Assembly (NCBI GenBank): GCA_052043515.1
Contig: JBQEQX010000001.1
Coordinates: 124,001-188,000 of the forward strand
Direction: 5' to 3'
Length of the DNA stretch: 64,000 nucleotides
From: Ehrlichia sp052043515
Lineage (GTDB): Bacteria; Pseudomonadota; Alphaproteobacteria; Rickettsiales; Anaplasmataceae
This document shows positions 1 through 10,977 of the stretch, piece by piece. The notes below the pieces were generated by a model. That model ran no database searches and had not been told where the DNA came from. It was given only the letters and a program-made list of their open reading frames with translations. A program made the position numbers and the translations under genes. How positions within the stretch are numbered: position 1 is the first letter of the stretch; each line of letters starts with the position of its first letter.

Positions 1-1148
1 TGCAATAAAAAAATAATTATCAACAATTTAAAAATAATTTACCCACTAACTCCTTAATATGTTACGCTGTAAAAGCAAACTCTAATTTATCTATTCTAAG
101 TCTTTTAAATTCGCTTGGAGCTGGAGCAGATGTTGTTTCTGAAGGAGAAATACGATGTGCCATTGCAGCAGGAATTTCACCAACTAAAATAGTTTTTTCT
201 GGAGTAGGAAAAACCGCACAAGAAATAAGTTTTGCACTTGACAATAGAATATTGCAATTTAATGTAGAATCCATTGAAGAATTATCTTTTATCAATAAAA
301 TTGCATGTCAAAAAAACATAGTTGCACCAGTATCTATCAGAATTAATCCAGATATTAGTGCGGATACAAATGATAAAATTACAACAGGATTAAAAATTAA
401 TAAGTTCGGAATACCAGAAGAACTACTTGATCAAGTATTTAATACTACCCTTATGGGCGTCAGAATAATAGGAATTTCTGTACATATAGGATCACAAATT
501 TCTAATCTATGCATATTTCAAAAAACAATCGACAAAGTTAGAAAGATGGCAAAAATTTTTGAACAACACAGTATTCAAATAATAAGATTAGATCTCGGTG
601 GTGGACTTGGAATACCGTATAAAAATTCAGATACATTTCCAACAATCCAAGAATATGCAAATTTACTAAAAAACAACTTCGAGAATGAAAATTATCAGAT
701 TGTATGTGAACCTGGAAGGGCGTTAATAGGAAATACTGGAGTACTGTTATCCAAGGTACTGTATCATAAAAGTAACAAAGAAAAAAAGCATCTAATACTA
801 GATGCTGGTATGAACGATCTAATACGCCCAGCACTATACAATGCTGAACATACAATAATACCAGCAGTAATTTCATCAGCACCAATAAAATTATTTGATA
901 TAGTGGGACCTATATGTGAATCCGATGACACTTTTGCATATGACTATCATATAAATGATTTACAAAACGGAGAAATAGTAGCAGTATGCACAACTGGCGC
1001 TTACGGCTCCTCAATGTCAAGTAATTACAACTCTAGGTTACTAGCACCTGAAATTATGGTTAATAATGACAATTATAGAACTATACGCTCTCGTCAAACT
1101 TATGAAGACATGTTAAAAAACGAAATCATCTTGAAATTCAATAAGTAA
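1..1148 (+). CDS. lysA: Diaminopimelate decarboxylase, 5' end outside window, one frameshift
   Basis: PLP-dependent decarboxylase making L-lysine from meso-diaminopimelate in the cytosol. The reading frame is open from base 9 to the stop at 1146-1148. It shows the PLP-lysine motif CYAVKANSN (from base 60), the phosphate-binding LDLGGGLGIPY, CEPGRALIGNTG and the C-terminal TTGAYGSSMSSNYNSR, all diagnostic of fold III DapDC. The gene starts before the window. The A7 run at 7-13 puts a stop (6-8) in frame; with six A the frame continues upstream as AIKNNYQQF, as in the family. An ATG at 252 is internal, not the start. Gene and convergent rpmB face each other. Identity is certain; whether the frameshift is real is not. 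Confidence 0.93.
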
Positions 1149-1424
1149 GTGCTGTATGCAAAAATCACTATAACTCTTGTTAGCGCACAAAACACTACTA
1201 CATAACACAGTCCCACGTATGTACCGCGCACGAACAAGACCCGCAAAGATACACAAAGGACAAAGTCACGAAAGAAAAACACCATATGAACTCAAAATCG
1301 ACAGAAAGCAAGCCACTGTATCTTTACACAACCACTATGCAAAGACAAAAACCCACAAGACCACACCGGCGCTACCGCAGGCGACTAAACCTTATCAAAC
1401 CTACATCCCAATTACTAGAAAAAA
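1149..1424. other. Gene-free stretch with strong base skew between convergent lysA and rpmB
   Basis: This stretch is richer in G+C than its surroundings and strongly skewed: the plus strand is rich in A and C and poor in T, so the minus strand is G/T rich. Short open frames exist on both strands (83 codons plus, 61 codons minus), but neither resembles a known family. I found no tRNA, tmRNA, 4.5S or RNase P signature. It could hold an unrecognised small RNA or a decayed gene. Confidence 0.4.
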
Positions 1425-1727
1425 CTAAGAAAAAGCTTCAACTTGCTTCATTAAAGCACTTTTGACCATCTTTCTAATTTTCTGAGCTTTAACGGTTAAC
1501 TTCCTTGATGATGTATTAAGTAAAAATAAATCAAAACCACCCTTATAATCTATCGTCCTCAAAGTCCTACTAGATACCTTAAACTTAAATTTTCTATCTA
1601 AAGCATCACTTAGCAAAGTGACATTATGGAGATTGAGTAAATAGGCCCTTTTAGTCTTACGATTAGAGTGTGATACTTTATTCCCAAAAGACTTAGCTTG
1701 GCCTGTAATACCGCAAACCCTACTCAT
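1425..1727 (-). CDS. rpmB: 50S ribosomal protein L28
   Basis: Component of the large ribosomal subunit. The 100-residue product begins MSRVCGITGQAKSFGNKVSHSN and carries the KTKRAYLLNLHNVTL segment and RTLRTIDYKGGFD typical of alphaproteobacterial bL28. Length fits the family in Rickettsiales. It stands alone, convergent with lysA, with about 580 gene-free bases upstream that should contain its promoter. No frameshift is seen. Confidence 0.95.
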   Translation of the reverse strand: MSRVCGITGQAKSFGNKVSHSNRKTKRAYLLNLHNVTLLSDALDRKFKFKVSSRTLRTIDYKGGFDLFLLNTSSRKLTVKAQKIRKMVKSALMKQVEAFS

Positions 1728-2309
1728 TCCGTAACCTAGACACTAATTAACAGTCACTCATTATAACAATATACTAACATTAGTCAAATACAAATCTTAA
1801 TTCTAAAATTAACAAATAAACAATAACTTAATTATTATCACTGAATTATCTTATACAGAAAGTGGTACACATTTTATTTACTCATAATGTTATAAGTACC
1901 ACAGGTTACACATACCACTATAGTACATAAACACATAATCCGTCATTATTCATAAAGATGTGTCAGCAAGGTATCCTTATTATCTCACAATGTTTAAAAA
2001 AACATATTCTTATGATCATATATGTGTCACTATGAAACGTATATCCAATACACTTAACTCAATGACAAACCAACTTTTTTCCCAATATTCCAGCCAACAC
2101 ACCTATCAAGGATCCAACATAGCAAATACAATATTAATTACCGTGCCAAATATCAAGCTCATAAGAAGTGTGAATATTCAACATCTACTTAACTCATTAT
2201 AAAATACCAATCTCACACGTTCTACCTATATATTTTATCCTAATATATATGTGCAACCAAACACATAGCTGTTTGATTATTTTCATGTTTTTTAATATGT
2301 AATCCAAAA
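1728..2309. other. Intergenic region, nothing recognised
   Basis: AT-rich sequence between rpmB and the 3' end of priA. An 80-codon plus-strand frame (1960-2202) has no recognisable motif and low-complexity composition, so it is not called. The promoter of rpmB must lie at its left end, but no convincing -35/-10 pair was picked out. Confidence 0.5.
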
Positions 2310-4308
2310 CTACATAAAATTTACTGGATCAACATCAATAATAATTTTTACACGGTTCATCTTTGTATAATATTCCTTATACTTAGCAAGCAATTTTTGT
2401 ATCATAATGTTATGCTGTACTTTAATCAAAATTCTATATCTATATTGCTTATTTAAAAAACTCACAGGAGCAGGAGCTGGACCAAGAACATCTAAAGTAT
2501 TTGGAAGACTTCTTACTATTTGTTTAGATGTATTTATTACCTTAACTTCATCCTTTCCGCTAATTATTACACTTATCAACCTCATATATGGAGGCATATT
2601 TGTTAATAACCTAGATTCCAATTCTAGATTGTAAAACAATTCACGATTATAAGATGCTAACGATGTTATTAAAGGATTGCATGCATCATAAGTTTGTAAT
2701 ACTACTTCACCTTTATCTGCAAATCTACCAGAGCGCCCTGATACTTGATGTAATAACTGATATGTTCTTTCAGTAGCACGTAAATCACTATTATTTAATC
2801 CAAGATCAGCATCTATGATGCCAACTAATGTTAACTTAGGAAAATTATGACCTTTTGCTATTATCTGAGTACCAATAATAATATTAACTTCACTACGCAT
2901 GATTAAATCAATTATAACATTGATATCTTTACTACTAATGTCACTACTTATAACTGCAACTTTAGCATCTGGTATTAGTGCAGCTATTTCTTCTGCTACT
3001 TTTTCTACCCCTATTCCATAAGATATAAAAGATGATTTGTTTAAACAGTTACTACACTCTTCTTGCACTGAACAAAAATATCCACAATAATGACACAGTA
3101 ACACATTTTTCTTTTTGTGTTCTACAAGCCATGTAGCACAATTTTTGCAATGTATTTTAAATCCACAAGCTCTGCACAACCTTAATTTTGCATACCCACG
3201 ACGATTTAAGAAAAGCATTACTTGATCCTGCCTTTGCAATACTTCCAATATATTATTGTAAAGCTCATATGATAGCCATTTGTTAACCATTTTGCTCTTA
3301 CACAAATCAACAATTTTAACTGATGGTAACTTAGCACTTCCAAATCTTTGCGTTAATTTTACATGATAATACTGAGACTTTAACACATTGCTGATCGCTT
3401 CTAAAGACGGAGTAGCTGAAGATAAAATTATTGGTATATCAAGCTGTTTTGCCAATACGATAGACATATCACGTGCATTGTAAATTACACCACAATCTTG
3501 CTTAAATGATGAATCATGTTCTTCATCAACAATAATCATTTTAAGATTCTTATAAGGCAAGAACAAAGCAGACCTTGCACCTATTATAATTGAAGCACGC
3601 CCATAAGCTACTGATAACCAATATTCTCTACGATCCTTTGACACTAAATTTGAATGCCATTCTATTGTATAACAGCAATCAAAATAGCCCTTTATACGCT
3701 TTATTAATTGTAACGTCAATACTATCTCTGGAAGTAAAATCAATACCTGCGCAGTACCATCTCTTCTAATTAATTCACGTATAACCTCACAATAAACCTC
3801 TGTTTTTCCAGAACCAGTTTCTCCATCCAGTACTATAACTGAATAACTTGATATTTTATCAACAATACTATTGTAGGCAACTTTTTGCTCATCAGATAAA
3901 CTAATCTTTACATTACCACGCTTGTTATACTTTTCTTCAGAAAACCTAAGTTTATTAAAGGATTTAGTATTGACCACATTACTCAATACCATTTTTAGCA
4001 CTAATCCAGCAGGAACAACATTATAATCACTAACCCACTTGATAAAATTTAGCAACGCAGTACTAACTATTGGTAAAAAACTTTTTAGAATTTATCATTT
4101 TTAGCTGTGATATATCCATTTTACAGTCTAACGGCATTGCAACATCTAATTTTAATATTACGCCTATCAAAGCTCTCACTCCAAAAGGTACAAGAACATA
4201 TTCGCCCACAGAAAAAGATTCGTTTTCTGGAACCTTGTAATAAAATGTATGATTAATAGGCACTGGAAGTAAGACTTCAGCTATCATCTCATATACTACA
4301 TCAAACAA
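2310..4308 (-). CDS. priA: Primosomal protein N' (replication restart helicase PriA), one frameshift
   Basis: Superfamily 2 helicase that reloads the replisome at collapsed forks. The N-terminal 3'BD part (4063-4308, starting MFDVVYEMIAEVLLPVPINHTF) and the helicase part lie in different frames. They join at A6 4075-4080: with five A the product is 665 aa, a normal length. Visible motifs: Walker A GETGSGKTEVY, DEEH box (VDEEHDSSF), SATPS, the zinc-binding cysteine cluster CRACGFKIHCKNC ... CHYCGYFC ... CSNC, and the C-terminal motifs IIGTQIIAKGHNFP and QVSGRSGR. The gene stands alone. Identity is certain; the frameshift is probably a base-calling error. Confidence 0.94.
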
Positions 4309-4875
4309 TAGATTTATCCTTATTATAGCAAAATAACTAAATTTACATACTACTTATCAATCTATTTTCTATCTCTTACACATGATAAACGACATAATAG
4401 CTCCCTTAACTTAACACATCAGACAAAAATTTAATTCCAAACAATAATCATAAAGAAACTATCTAGTATACCAAGGCATTAGTTACACATTTTTTACTGT
4501 CATATATTCAATACAGTGCTTAATTATCTTAATAGCACACTACATAATTTTATTCAATGTCTTAAATGGTGCTCAAGAGTTACAAAAATATCTAACATAA
4601 CTACTATATAACGCTAATGATGCAACTACGATAAACCACATCTACTTACTGTGATCAATAATTTGACCACCTTATAGCAAAATTAATGCGCAATACCTAA
4701 GCATAAAATCGCTATTAATTGCGTATATTCACACCTTATGTGGAACCATACTTGTTTATCGGATACTCCATCACCATTGTAAATACAGTCTTTCATTATA
4801 CAATGAAAGCTTAGTATTCCGGCTACTTAACATTCAAGAAATATTCTATAAACAGAATATGCACAGAAACTCTCA
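4309..4875. other. Intergenic region with two inverted repeats
   Basis: No gene was recognised between priA and the lipoprotein gene. The only structure seen is the pair of short perfect inverted repeats near the right end, listed separately, lying just downstream of the stop of the minus-strand lipoprotein gene. The priA promoter should be near 4309-4400 but was not identified. Confidence 0.5.
4790..4860. repeat. Two perfect short inverted repeats, possible terminators of the lipoprotein gene
   Basis: CTTTCATT at 4790-4797 pairs with AATGAAAG at 4802-4809 over a 4-base loop. ATATTCT at 4841-4847 pairs with AGAATAT at 4854-4860 over a 6-base loop. Both lie 16-86 bases beyond the stop codon of the minus-strand gene ending at 4876. 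Neither has a clear U run, so a terminator role is inferred only from position. Confidence 0.4.
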
Positions 4876-5854
4876 CTAATCACGAAAAAGAAAATCTTTT
4901 ATTATTGCATCTGCAATTACTACTGATACGTCTCTGGTAGTTCCATAAGATTTTTTGTCAACACTGATCATTAAATACTCTGGATGAAACTGAAGATGTA
5001 TATTACCATACTTATCTTCAACTCCTTCAATAATTCCATCTTCTGACAAAGCAACAATTTTATATCCCAAATCATACATTTTCTTAATATTTTCTATATT
5101 ATTACTAATTGCTTCTGAATGTGCATCCGGAAAATACACTACACGTTTTCTACCTAATAATTCATTGTTTAAATTACTAATGATATCTGATAGTCTATTA
5201 CCTGGAGAAATCATTACTTTATGCAAATTGGCATCCACATTTTTAGGATTGGGCATTGAAACAACATGTGATTCTACTGCAAGATGAGAATTAACCATAT
5301 TTTCCACCCTCGTAATCTCAATACCATTTGCATACATTATATTTTGTAAACCTCCACAAATACCAAGAAGGTGTATACAATGATTTTTATTAATAATTTT
5401 AACAATAGCATTTACCACTAATTGTCTGTGTGAAGATGGAGGAATAGGTAAAGAATTAATATTATAATAGTTTCCAGGTATGAATACCCTATTAATACGA
5501 TTTTGATCTATAAATTTTGCAACAACATTTTCAATAATATCATACCTTGATATTTTATAACTCTTTTTATAAGTTTTATTAACTTTAATTATCTCACTTT
5601 TAGCTAATTTCATAATTACATTATAATCCATTAAAACTACACGTACCCCATAACTCTGAAGTAGGTGTGTAATCTCTTTAGCTGTTTTATATTCATTAGG
5701 ATAAGTAACAAACTCAGTGGATAATAGCCCAACTACTATATCTTTTTTATCATATTTTACACAACCTGCTAATATTGCACTATATGGCACCACCAATATA
5801 ACAAACAATAAAATCACTGGTACAACATTTTTTTATCTTACACACAAATCCCAT
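4876..5854 (-). CDS. Class I glutamine amidotransferase-like (peptidase C26) lipoprotein
   Basis: A gamma-glutamyl-hydrolase-type protein. The nucleophile motif LGICGGLQN and the C-terminal QFHPEY (His/Glu of the triad) are both intact, so it should be catalytically active. The N-terminus is a lipoprotein signal: hydrophobic VILLFVILVVPYSAI followed by lipobox LAGC, implying export and lipid anchoring. Reading from a GTG at 5817 gives a signal without positive charge. If T7 5828-5834 is really T6, translation starts at ATG 5852-5854 as MGFVCKIKN and supplies the missing lysines, giving 325 aa. The substrate is unknown; family members hydrolyse gamma-glutamyl compounds. It stands alone, divergent from hemD. 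Confidence 0.78.
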
Positions 5855-6070
5855 ATGGCATACCCCACTACAATACAAATAACTATTAATCAAATAAATA
5901 GAAAGAACAGTTAATAGTAAACTACCTTAATTAGCCTAATATAAAATAACAATTATTTCTCTTATAAAACAAATACTCTATATTTCTTATGATTTTTAAC
6001 TTTAAACATTAGGATTGATTATATATTACCAAGAGTTATTATATTGACAATTATATAAAAAATTTATGAT

Positions 6071-6778
6071 ATGAAGTCTTTATTAGTTACGCGACCAAGA
6101 AAAGACTCTATTAAAATAAAAGAACATTTGAATAAATTAGGATTTGATGTCCATATCGAACCTATGTTTTCAATAAGATACTTAACAGCTAAAATAAATA
6201 TAGAGGATTTTGATTTTATAATATCTACAAGTCAGTACAGCATAATTGCTCTAAGTAAAATTACTAAAAATAGACACAAACTTATCATTACTGTTGGTAA
6301 CAATACAATGCAAATTGCAGAAAAATTAGGTTTTACATTTATAAAATCACTTAGTGGAAATGTGAACGATATGATATCTTATTTAAAACATTACAAAGGA
6401 AATAATGTGCTATACATCAGAGGGAAAGATGTAACATGTAATCTAAGGGAAATATCTGTCAATTACGTGAAAAATTTTCATGAAGTCATACTATATAACA
6501 CAATAGATAGAAAACACTTAAGCAAAAGTTGTCATAATTTATTATTACAAAATAAAATAGCAGGTATACTCTTTTATTCTTCAAGGACTGTAGAAATATT
6601 TATAGAATTAATAAAAAAACATAATATGGAAGATAAAGTGGGAAGCATCATCATATACGCTATGAGTCATAAAATCGCAGAAACTGCAAAAAAACTCTGC
6701 TGGAAAAATATAAAGATTTCTGATAAACCAACAAATCAATCATTACTATCATTAATTTCTTTTGGCACATTAACATAG
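6071..6778 (+). CDS. hemD: Uroporphyrinogen-III synthase
   Basis: Closes and inverts ring D of hydroxymethylbilane to make uroporphyrinogen III in heme synthesis. The 235-residue product opens MKSLLVTRPRKDSIKIKEHL, the usual HemD start, and shows the bilobal pattern: FDFIISTSQYSIIAL, VGNNTMQIAEKLGF, LYIRGKDVT and, in the second lobe, AGILFYSSRTVEIF and YAMSHKIAETAKKL. HemD sequences diverge widely, so the call rests on this overall pattern. It is single and divergent from the lipoprotein gene; no frameshift is seen. Confidence 0.85.
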   Translation: MKSLLVTRPRKDSIKIKEHLNKLGFDVHIEPMFSIRYLTAKINIEDFDFIISTSQYSIIALSKITKNRHKLIITVGNNTMQIAEKLGFTFIKSLSGNVNDMISYLKHYKGNNVLYIRGKDVTCNLREISVNYVKNFHEVILYNTIDRKHLSKSCHNLLLQNKIAGILFYSSRTVEIFIELIKKHNMEDKVGSIIIYAMSHKIAETAKKLCWKNIKISDKPTNQSLLSLISFGTLT

Positions 6779-7233
6779 TTATTTCTTGATCACTTACTTG
6801 CTAAAAAAATCATTTACAACTATATAATTCCCCTCTGTACCATATGACTAAAAATTTCACTCCCAACTTATAACAAAAATAAATTCTAGGTTTAAATATC
6901 ACGTACTACTACCACAAAATACTTCAAAATCTAATAACACAGAATAGAATGATCTACACAAACCGGCATAATTTTTAAAATAAATATCTAACAATAGCCC
7001 AAACTACCATTTAAAAACGAACAAAATTAAGATTGATTTACTGGTCACAAAGTATTATTTTCTATAATATTCACACCCACGATCAATAAATCAACCAATT
7101 TGCAAGTATTGAGAACGATGTATAATCAAATGGAACACCGAATACCCTTAATCTAAATTACACAATCAGAGTCATACAGTGATTACTCCAGATCTTGATT
7201 AACCCTAAAATCTTTTTTAAACTTAAAAACTTC
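6779..7233. other. Intergenic region, nothing recognised
   Basis: AT-rich sequence between the convergent ends of hemD (plus) and the M24B peptidase gene (minus). No open frame with coding character, RNA signature or strong hairpin was seen. Confidence 0.5.
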
Positions 7234-8970
7234 CTACTTCTTACTTTTTATTCTATGACACGCATTACGTAACCAATCTTTCACTTCCTGATTTACATGT
7301 GGAACAATAGTGTCATATACGAAACTATGATATTCATTTACATAATCAATTTCCTCAGTACTCAACATATCGACATCAATTAACCTTAAATCTATAGGAA
7401 CACACGTTAACTGTTTAAATCTTAAAAATCCATTAAGACATCTTTCCACATACATTAGATTTTCAATTCTTATTCCATACTCACCATTTTTATAATACCC
7501 TGGTTCATTTGATAAAACCATGTTTGGCTTTAATATAACGTTATTATTATAAAAAATGCCATGAGGACCTTCATGCACTGATAAAAAACTACCAACACCA
7601 TGACCTGTACCATGCTGATAATCAAGTCCTTTTCTCCATAAATATTGCCTAGCCAATATATCTAACATTCCACCATTAGTTTTTAACGGGAAGACTGCCA
7701 TCGCTATTGCTATATGTCCCTTTAACACTAAAGTAAAATTAGTCACCTGTTCAGATGTAGGTTTCCCTATAGCAATAGTGCGTGTAACATCTGTTGTACC
7801 ATCAAGATACTGACCACCTGAATCCAATAAATATAATCCATCTCCGCAAATTAACTTATTTGTTTCACTATTCGCCTTATAATGTATTATAGCTCCATTT
7901 TCTGCAAAACCAGAAATTGTAGCAAAGCTCTCACCTTGGAATAAATCTTGATCCTGTCTAAAACTCAATAATTTTAATTCAACATCTAACTCAGTAATTT
8001 CCTGATTATTACATAATTGAACATCTAGCCAATACAATAAATTAACTAAAGCAACTCCATCCTTAATATGAGCACTAATTGCACCACGTATTTCCGTTTC
8101 ATTCTTCTCAGCTTTCATAAAAAGACAATCATCAAAATCCTTAATTAATATATCTTTCTGTTGCAAACATTGAAAAACATTCATTGGTATAGTAGATGCA
8201 TCCACTACTATCGATTCTATAGATTTTAGCACATTAAATAACTGGTCAAGAAAATACACACTAAGATGCTCATATTCAACACCAACAGATTTCACGTCAT
8301 CAATGAATAAATCAATTTTCCCATTCTTATGCAAAATTGCTCTAGATAATACTGAAGGATTATAGACAAAGTCCTTATTACGTATATTTAAAATCCATGA
8401 AATAGCATCAGTATCTGTAATCAATGCAGCATCCTTACCACATAAATACCTTGTAACTTCACAAGACTTTTTATAACTTTTAAGACCTGAGTATTCTATA
8501 GGATGATCTACTATCGTTTGTTTTATACCAAGTTCACGAATCCATAACTTATCAATTAAAATTTGATCTATTGGATTTAATACAATCCCACATTCCTCAT
8601 ATTTTCTTACATGACTTAAAGTAAACAATGAAGACTCATAAGTTACTACAGTACCTAAAGTTAAATTTTCTACACACCATTGCCACGGAGTTAAAATAGA
8701 AACATCATGTACTTGATAATAATCAATGTTTAACTCTTTTGTAGCCTGTAATATATATCTACCATCAGTAAAAAAGTGCTGCTTAGCTTGTCTTGATATT
8801 ATCAAAGTAGCATTTGATCCAGAAAAACCACACAACCATTTTATTCTTTGCTTATTAACAGGCACATACTCAGACTGATATTCATCTGTATTATATAATA
8901 GTAAAACATCAATTTTGTATTCCGTCATCAAATCAATTAGCTGATTTAACCTATCTTTCACAAAGTTCAT
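7234..8970 (-). CDS. pepP: Xaa-Pro aminopeptidase (M24B family)
   Basis: Cytosolic dinuclear-metal aminopeptidase releasing N-terminal residues before proline. The 578-aa product has the long three-domain architecture with two creatinase-type N-terminal domains (about 1-300) and the pita-bread catalytic domain. Metal-ligand motifs are intact: LDSGGQYLDGTTDVTRT (two Asp), HGTGHGVGSFLSVHEGP (His) and SNEPGYYKNGEYGIRIEN (two Glu). The ATG at 8968-8970 is preceded by GAGG at good spacing. It stands alone. The three-domain form and activity are inferred from motif conservation. Confidence 0.92.
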   Translation of the reverse strand: MNFVKDRLNQLIDLMTEYKIDVLLLYNTDEYQSEYVPVNKQRIKWLCGFSGSNATLIISRQAKQHFFTDGRYILQATKELNIDYYQVHDVSILTPWQWCVENLTLGTVVTYESSLFTLSHVRKYEECGIVLNPIDQILIDKLWIRELGIKQTIVDHPIEYSGLKSYKKSCEVTRYLCGKDAALITDTDAISWILNIRNKDFVYNPSVLSRAILHKNGKIDLFIDDVKSVGVEYEHLSVYFLDQLFNVLKSIESIVVDASTIPMNVFQCLQQKDILIKDFDDCLFMKAEKNETEIRGAISAHIKDGVALVNLLYWLDVQLCNNQEITELDVELKLLSFRQDQDLFQGESFATISGFAENGAIIHYKANSETNKLICGDGLYLLDSGGQYLDGTTDVTRTIAIGKPTSEQVTNFTLVLKGHIAIAMAVFPLKTNGGMLDILARQYLWRKGLDYQHGTGHGVGSFLSVHEGPHGIFYNNNVILKPNMVLSNEPGYYKNGEYGIRIENLMYVERCLNGFLRFKQLTCVPIDLRLIDVDMLSTEEIDYVNEYHSFVYDTIVPHVNQEVKDWLRNACHRIKSKK

Positions 8971-9513
8971 ACCTCAAAGCCAAAAATTAAATATTACTAT
9001 ATAAAATAAAGTACAACAGCTTTTTCTTTTAGCCAATTTATATTTGCATATCAATAATATTCGTGTTCTTATCACACACAACTTCAGCATTTCTAGAATA
9101 AAAACAGCGTGCTAGTAGTACATAACTTGTAAATTATGAAGAACTTTTCATTTCACATAAACATAATAAAAACCAATGATTCTATCATTAACTACTTCAC
9201 TACACATCACTTTCATAACACACCAAAAAACACTTGTTACACAAACTCATGACTAGGTTATTTCACAAATCTTTACGTATTCCAGAGTAAGTTTAAAACA
9301 AACTGCCATGATACAATAGTCAACATCAAACTATTAATACATTGCATCACACTAAGTTTTAAAAATCCAGTTCCATAAATACAGTATAGAACTTCACATC
9401 AAACAAGAGATGCAGAACAACTATTTAAAATTACCTTAGTTTTTACGGTCATTACACAAAAATATAAAAGAAATTTAAAACTTTCTAGATCTTATTAACA
9501 CGCTACACTATCC
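8971..9513. other. Intergenic region, nothing recognised
   Basis: About 540 AT-rich bases between the M24B peptidase gene and the aspartic protease gene, both on the minus strand. No open frame with coding character, RNA signature or repeat was recognised. It probably carries the pepP promoter at its left end. Confidence 0.5.
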
Positions 9514-10023
9514 TCAATAGGATTTTAGTATTAACTTATCTCCATTCATATTAAAATTAAAATATTGTAGAAAGCTCATTCCTAAAAGAGATGTACGCAT
9601 TGGAGCAACATTAATACTTGCCTTTACATTATTAACTACAAATTGTCCTATCTGCATTTCAGATATTTCCACATATAAAGCCTTTATTATACCATTAGCA
9701 GTGTGATAAGTTTTTTTTCTATTTAAGTACTTTAAGTGATGTTTCAACCTTTTCGCATCTTCTACCGATAACACAACATCAGTAGCACCAGTATCAACAA
9801 GGAAGGTAATAGGTACCCCATGTACTGTAGCTTCTACGTAAAAATGACCATCTTTAGCTCTACGAAACTCAACGCTCCCACCAGCAATATCATTAACTCC
9901 CTTATGCCGAATTGTACTATTATCAACAAATTTGATATTAGTAACATCATTTTCTGTACTACCAAATACCATTACTAGTATTATTAAGCCTAGCCAAAAT
10001 ACCAAATACTTTATATTTCGCAT
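9514..10023 (-). CDS. Retropepsin-like aspartic protease, membrane anchored
   Basis: Single-lobe aspartic protease of the bacterial clan AA type that must dimerise to act. One transmembrane segment near the N-terminus (KYLVFWLGLIILVMVFG) anchors it, placing the catalytic part outside the inner membrane. The catalytic motif FLVDTGATDVVLS is intact, followed by the flap-like KTYHTANGIIKALYVEI and the closing SLLGMSFLQYFNF, the hydrophobic-Gly motif of retropepsins. An in-frame TTG lies at 10035, but ATG 10021-10023 (MRNIKYL) is the better start. It precedes no obvious operon partner. The role is unknown; Rickettsial homologues are described as active proteases of surface proteins. Confidence 0.85.
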   Translation of the reverse strand: MRNIKYLVFWLGLIILVMVFGSTENDVTNIKFVDNSTIRHKGVNDIAGGSVEFRRAKDGHFYVEATVHGVPITFLVDTGATDVVLSVEDAKRLKHHLKYLNRKKTYHTANGIIKALYVEISEMQIGQFVVNNVKASINVAPMRTSLLGMSFLQYFNFNMNGDKLILKSY

Positions 10024-10110
10024 GATGTATTCCAAAAAATACCTACTAACATACTCAACAATATATATTAGTAAATATATAAATACATTAACTTGAGTTT
10101 AAATATATAC

Positions 10111-10939
10111 TTAAAAATAAAAGTTTCCGCCACAGGATTTATTCCATTCAGCTTTAAATTGTTTCAAATGCTCTTTTTGACTTGCATCTAGGTACAATAA
10201 CAAATCATTTATACTATTGTTATAGCTCAATGTTGTAATTCTATCCTGATAATGCATTATTCTTAAATATACTAAATAAGTATTCATAACATCCGTCTCA
10301 CAATAATTCCTGATTTCCTCTATCTTATTATCATCATATAATTCTGTCACTTTTGATCCATCAACACCAAATTTACCAGGAAAGTTTAAAATAGAACACA
10401 CTTCATTCATTTTCACTCTAGCAGAAGTACCAAAATCAGAAAGATAATCTAACAAGTCACAATGCCAGTCTATACTATATCGTTGAAAATAATTGTTCCA
10501 TTTATCTCCAATTTTATACAAACATCCAGCTTGTACTCCGTATATCATTGCTCTATACTTTAGCACTGGAAAATCAAAAGTACGTCCATTAAACGATACG
10601 AATCTTGGCTTTAGGGATGATACATATTGAAAAAATCCACTGAGCAAATCCCTTTCTGTAGAATCTATCTTTCCACCAGAACGTATCTCTTGTAAGTGAA
10701 AAGACTCATATTCTCCTATCCTTTTAATATCCGCTTTAAGAAAGCTAATAGCTACTATCTTATGAAAAGGCTGTCTCAAAAAAGGGTTTTTACCATCAGT
10801 AATCTCTAAATGGTAATTTGTTAATGCTTCTCTTTTTTCAATTAACTCAGCCGTATCATCAAAATTATCAAAAAAGATTACCACAAACATCTACATCTGG
10901 AATTGTCTCTATATCAAAAACCAACAAATTATTCAACAT
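10111..10939 (-). CDS. Predicted 3'-5' exonuclease, DNA polymerase B exonuclease-like, one frameshift
   Basis: DnaQ-fold nuclease of the PolB-exonuclease-like family. Exo motif I LVFDIETIPD lies in the N-terminal 23 codons (start ATG 10937-10939), which end in a stop just after T6 (A6 on plus, 10870-10875). With five, the frame continues as GNLFDNFDDTAEL into the main frame, giving 275 aa. Exo II is FVSFNGRTFDFPVLK and exo III is YCETDVMNTYLV, with WHCDLLDYLSDFG between them. The five-base version is supported by a second, decayed copy at 12165-12285, which has a T/C-interrupted 5-base run at the same site. The gene follows era on the same strand with a 38-base gap. Confidence 0.85.
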
Positions 10940-10977
10940 ATCCTACACACTCATTTAAATGATCTTGCCAAAATTCT

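Noticed and set aside
1177..1428. 83-codon plus-strand open frame
   Set aside because: No family resemblance; it results from the low T content of this stretch, which removes stop codons.
1960..2202. 80-codon plus-strand open frame in the rpmB-priA gap
   Set aside because: No motif, no ribosome binding site, composition like the flanking non-coding DNA.
4675..4735. Two similar ATTAATGCGCAATA / ATTAATTGCGTATA strings as an operator pair
   Set aside because: Match is partial and no gene start lies next to them.
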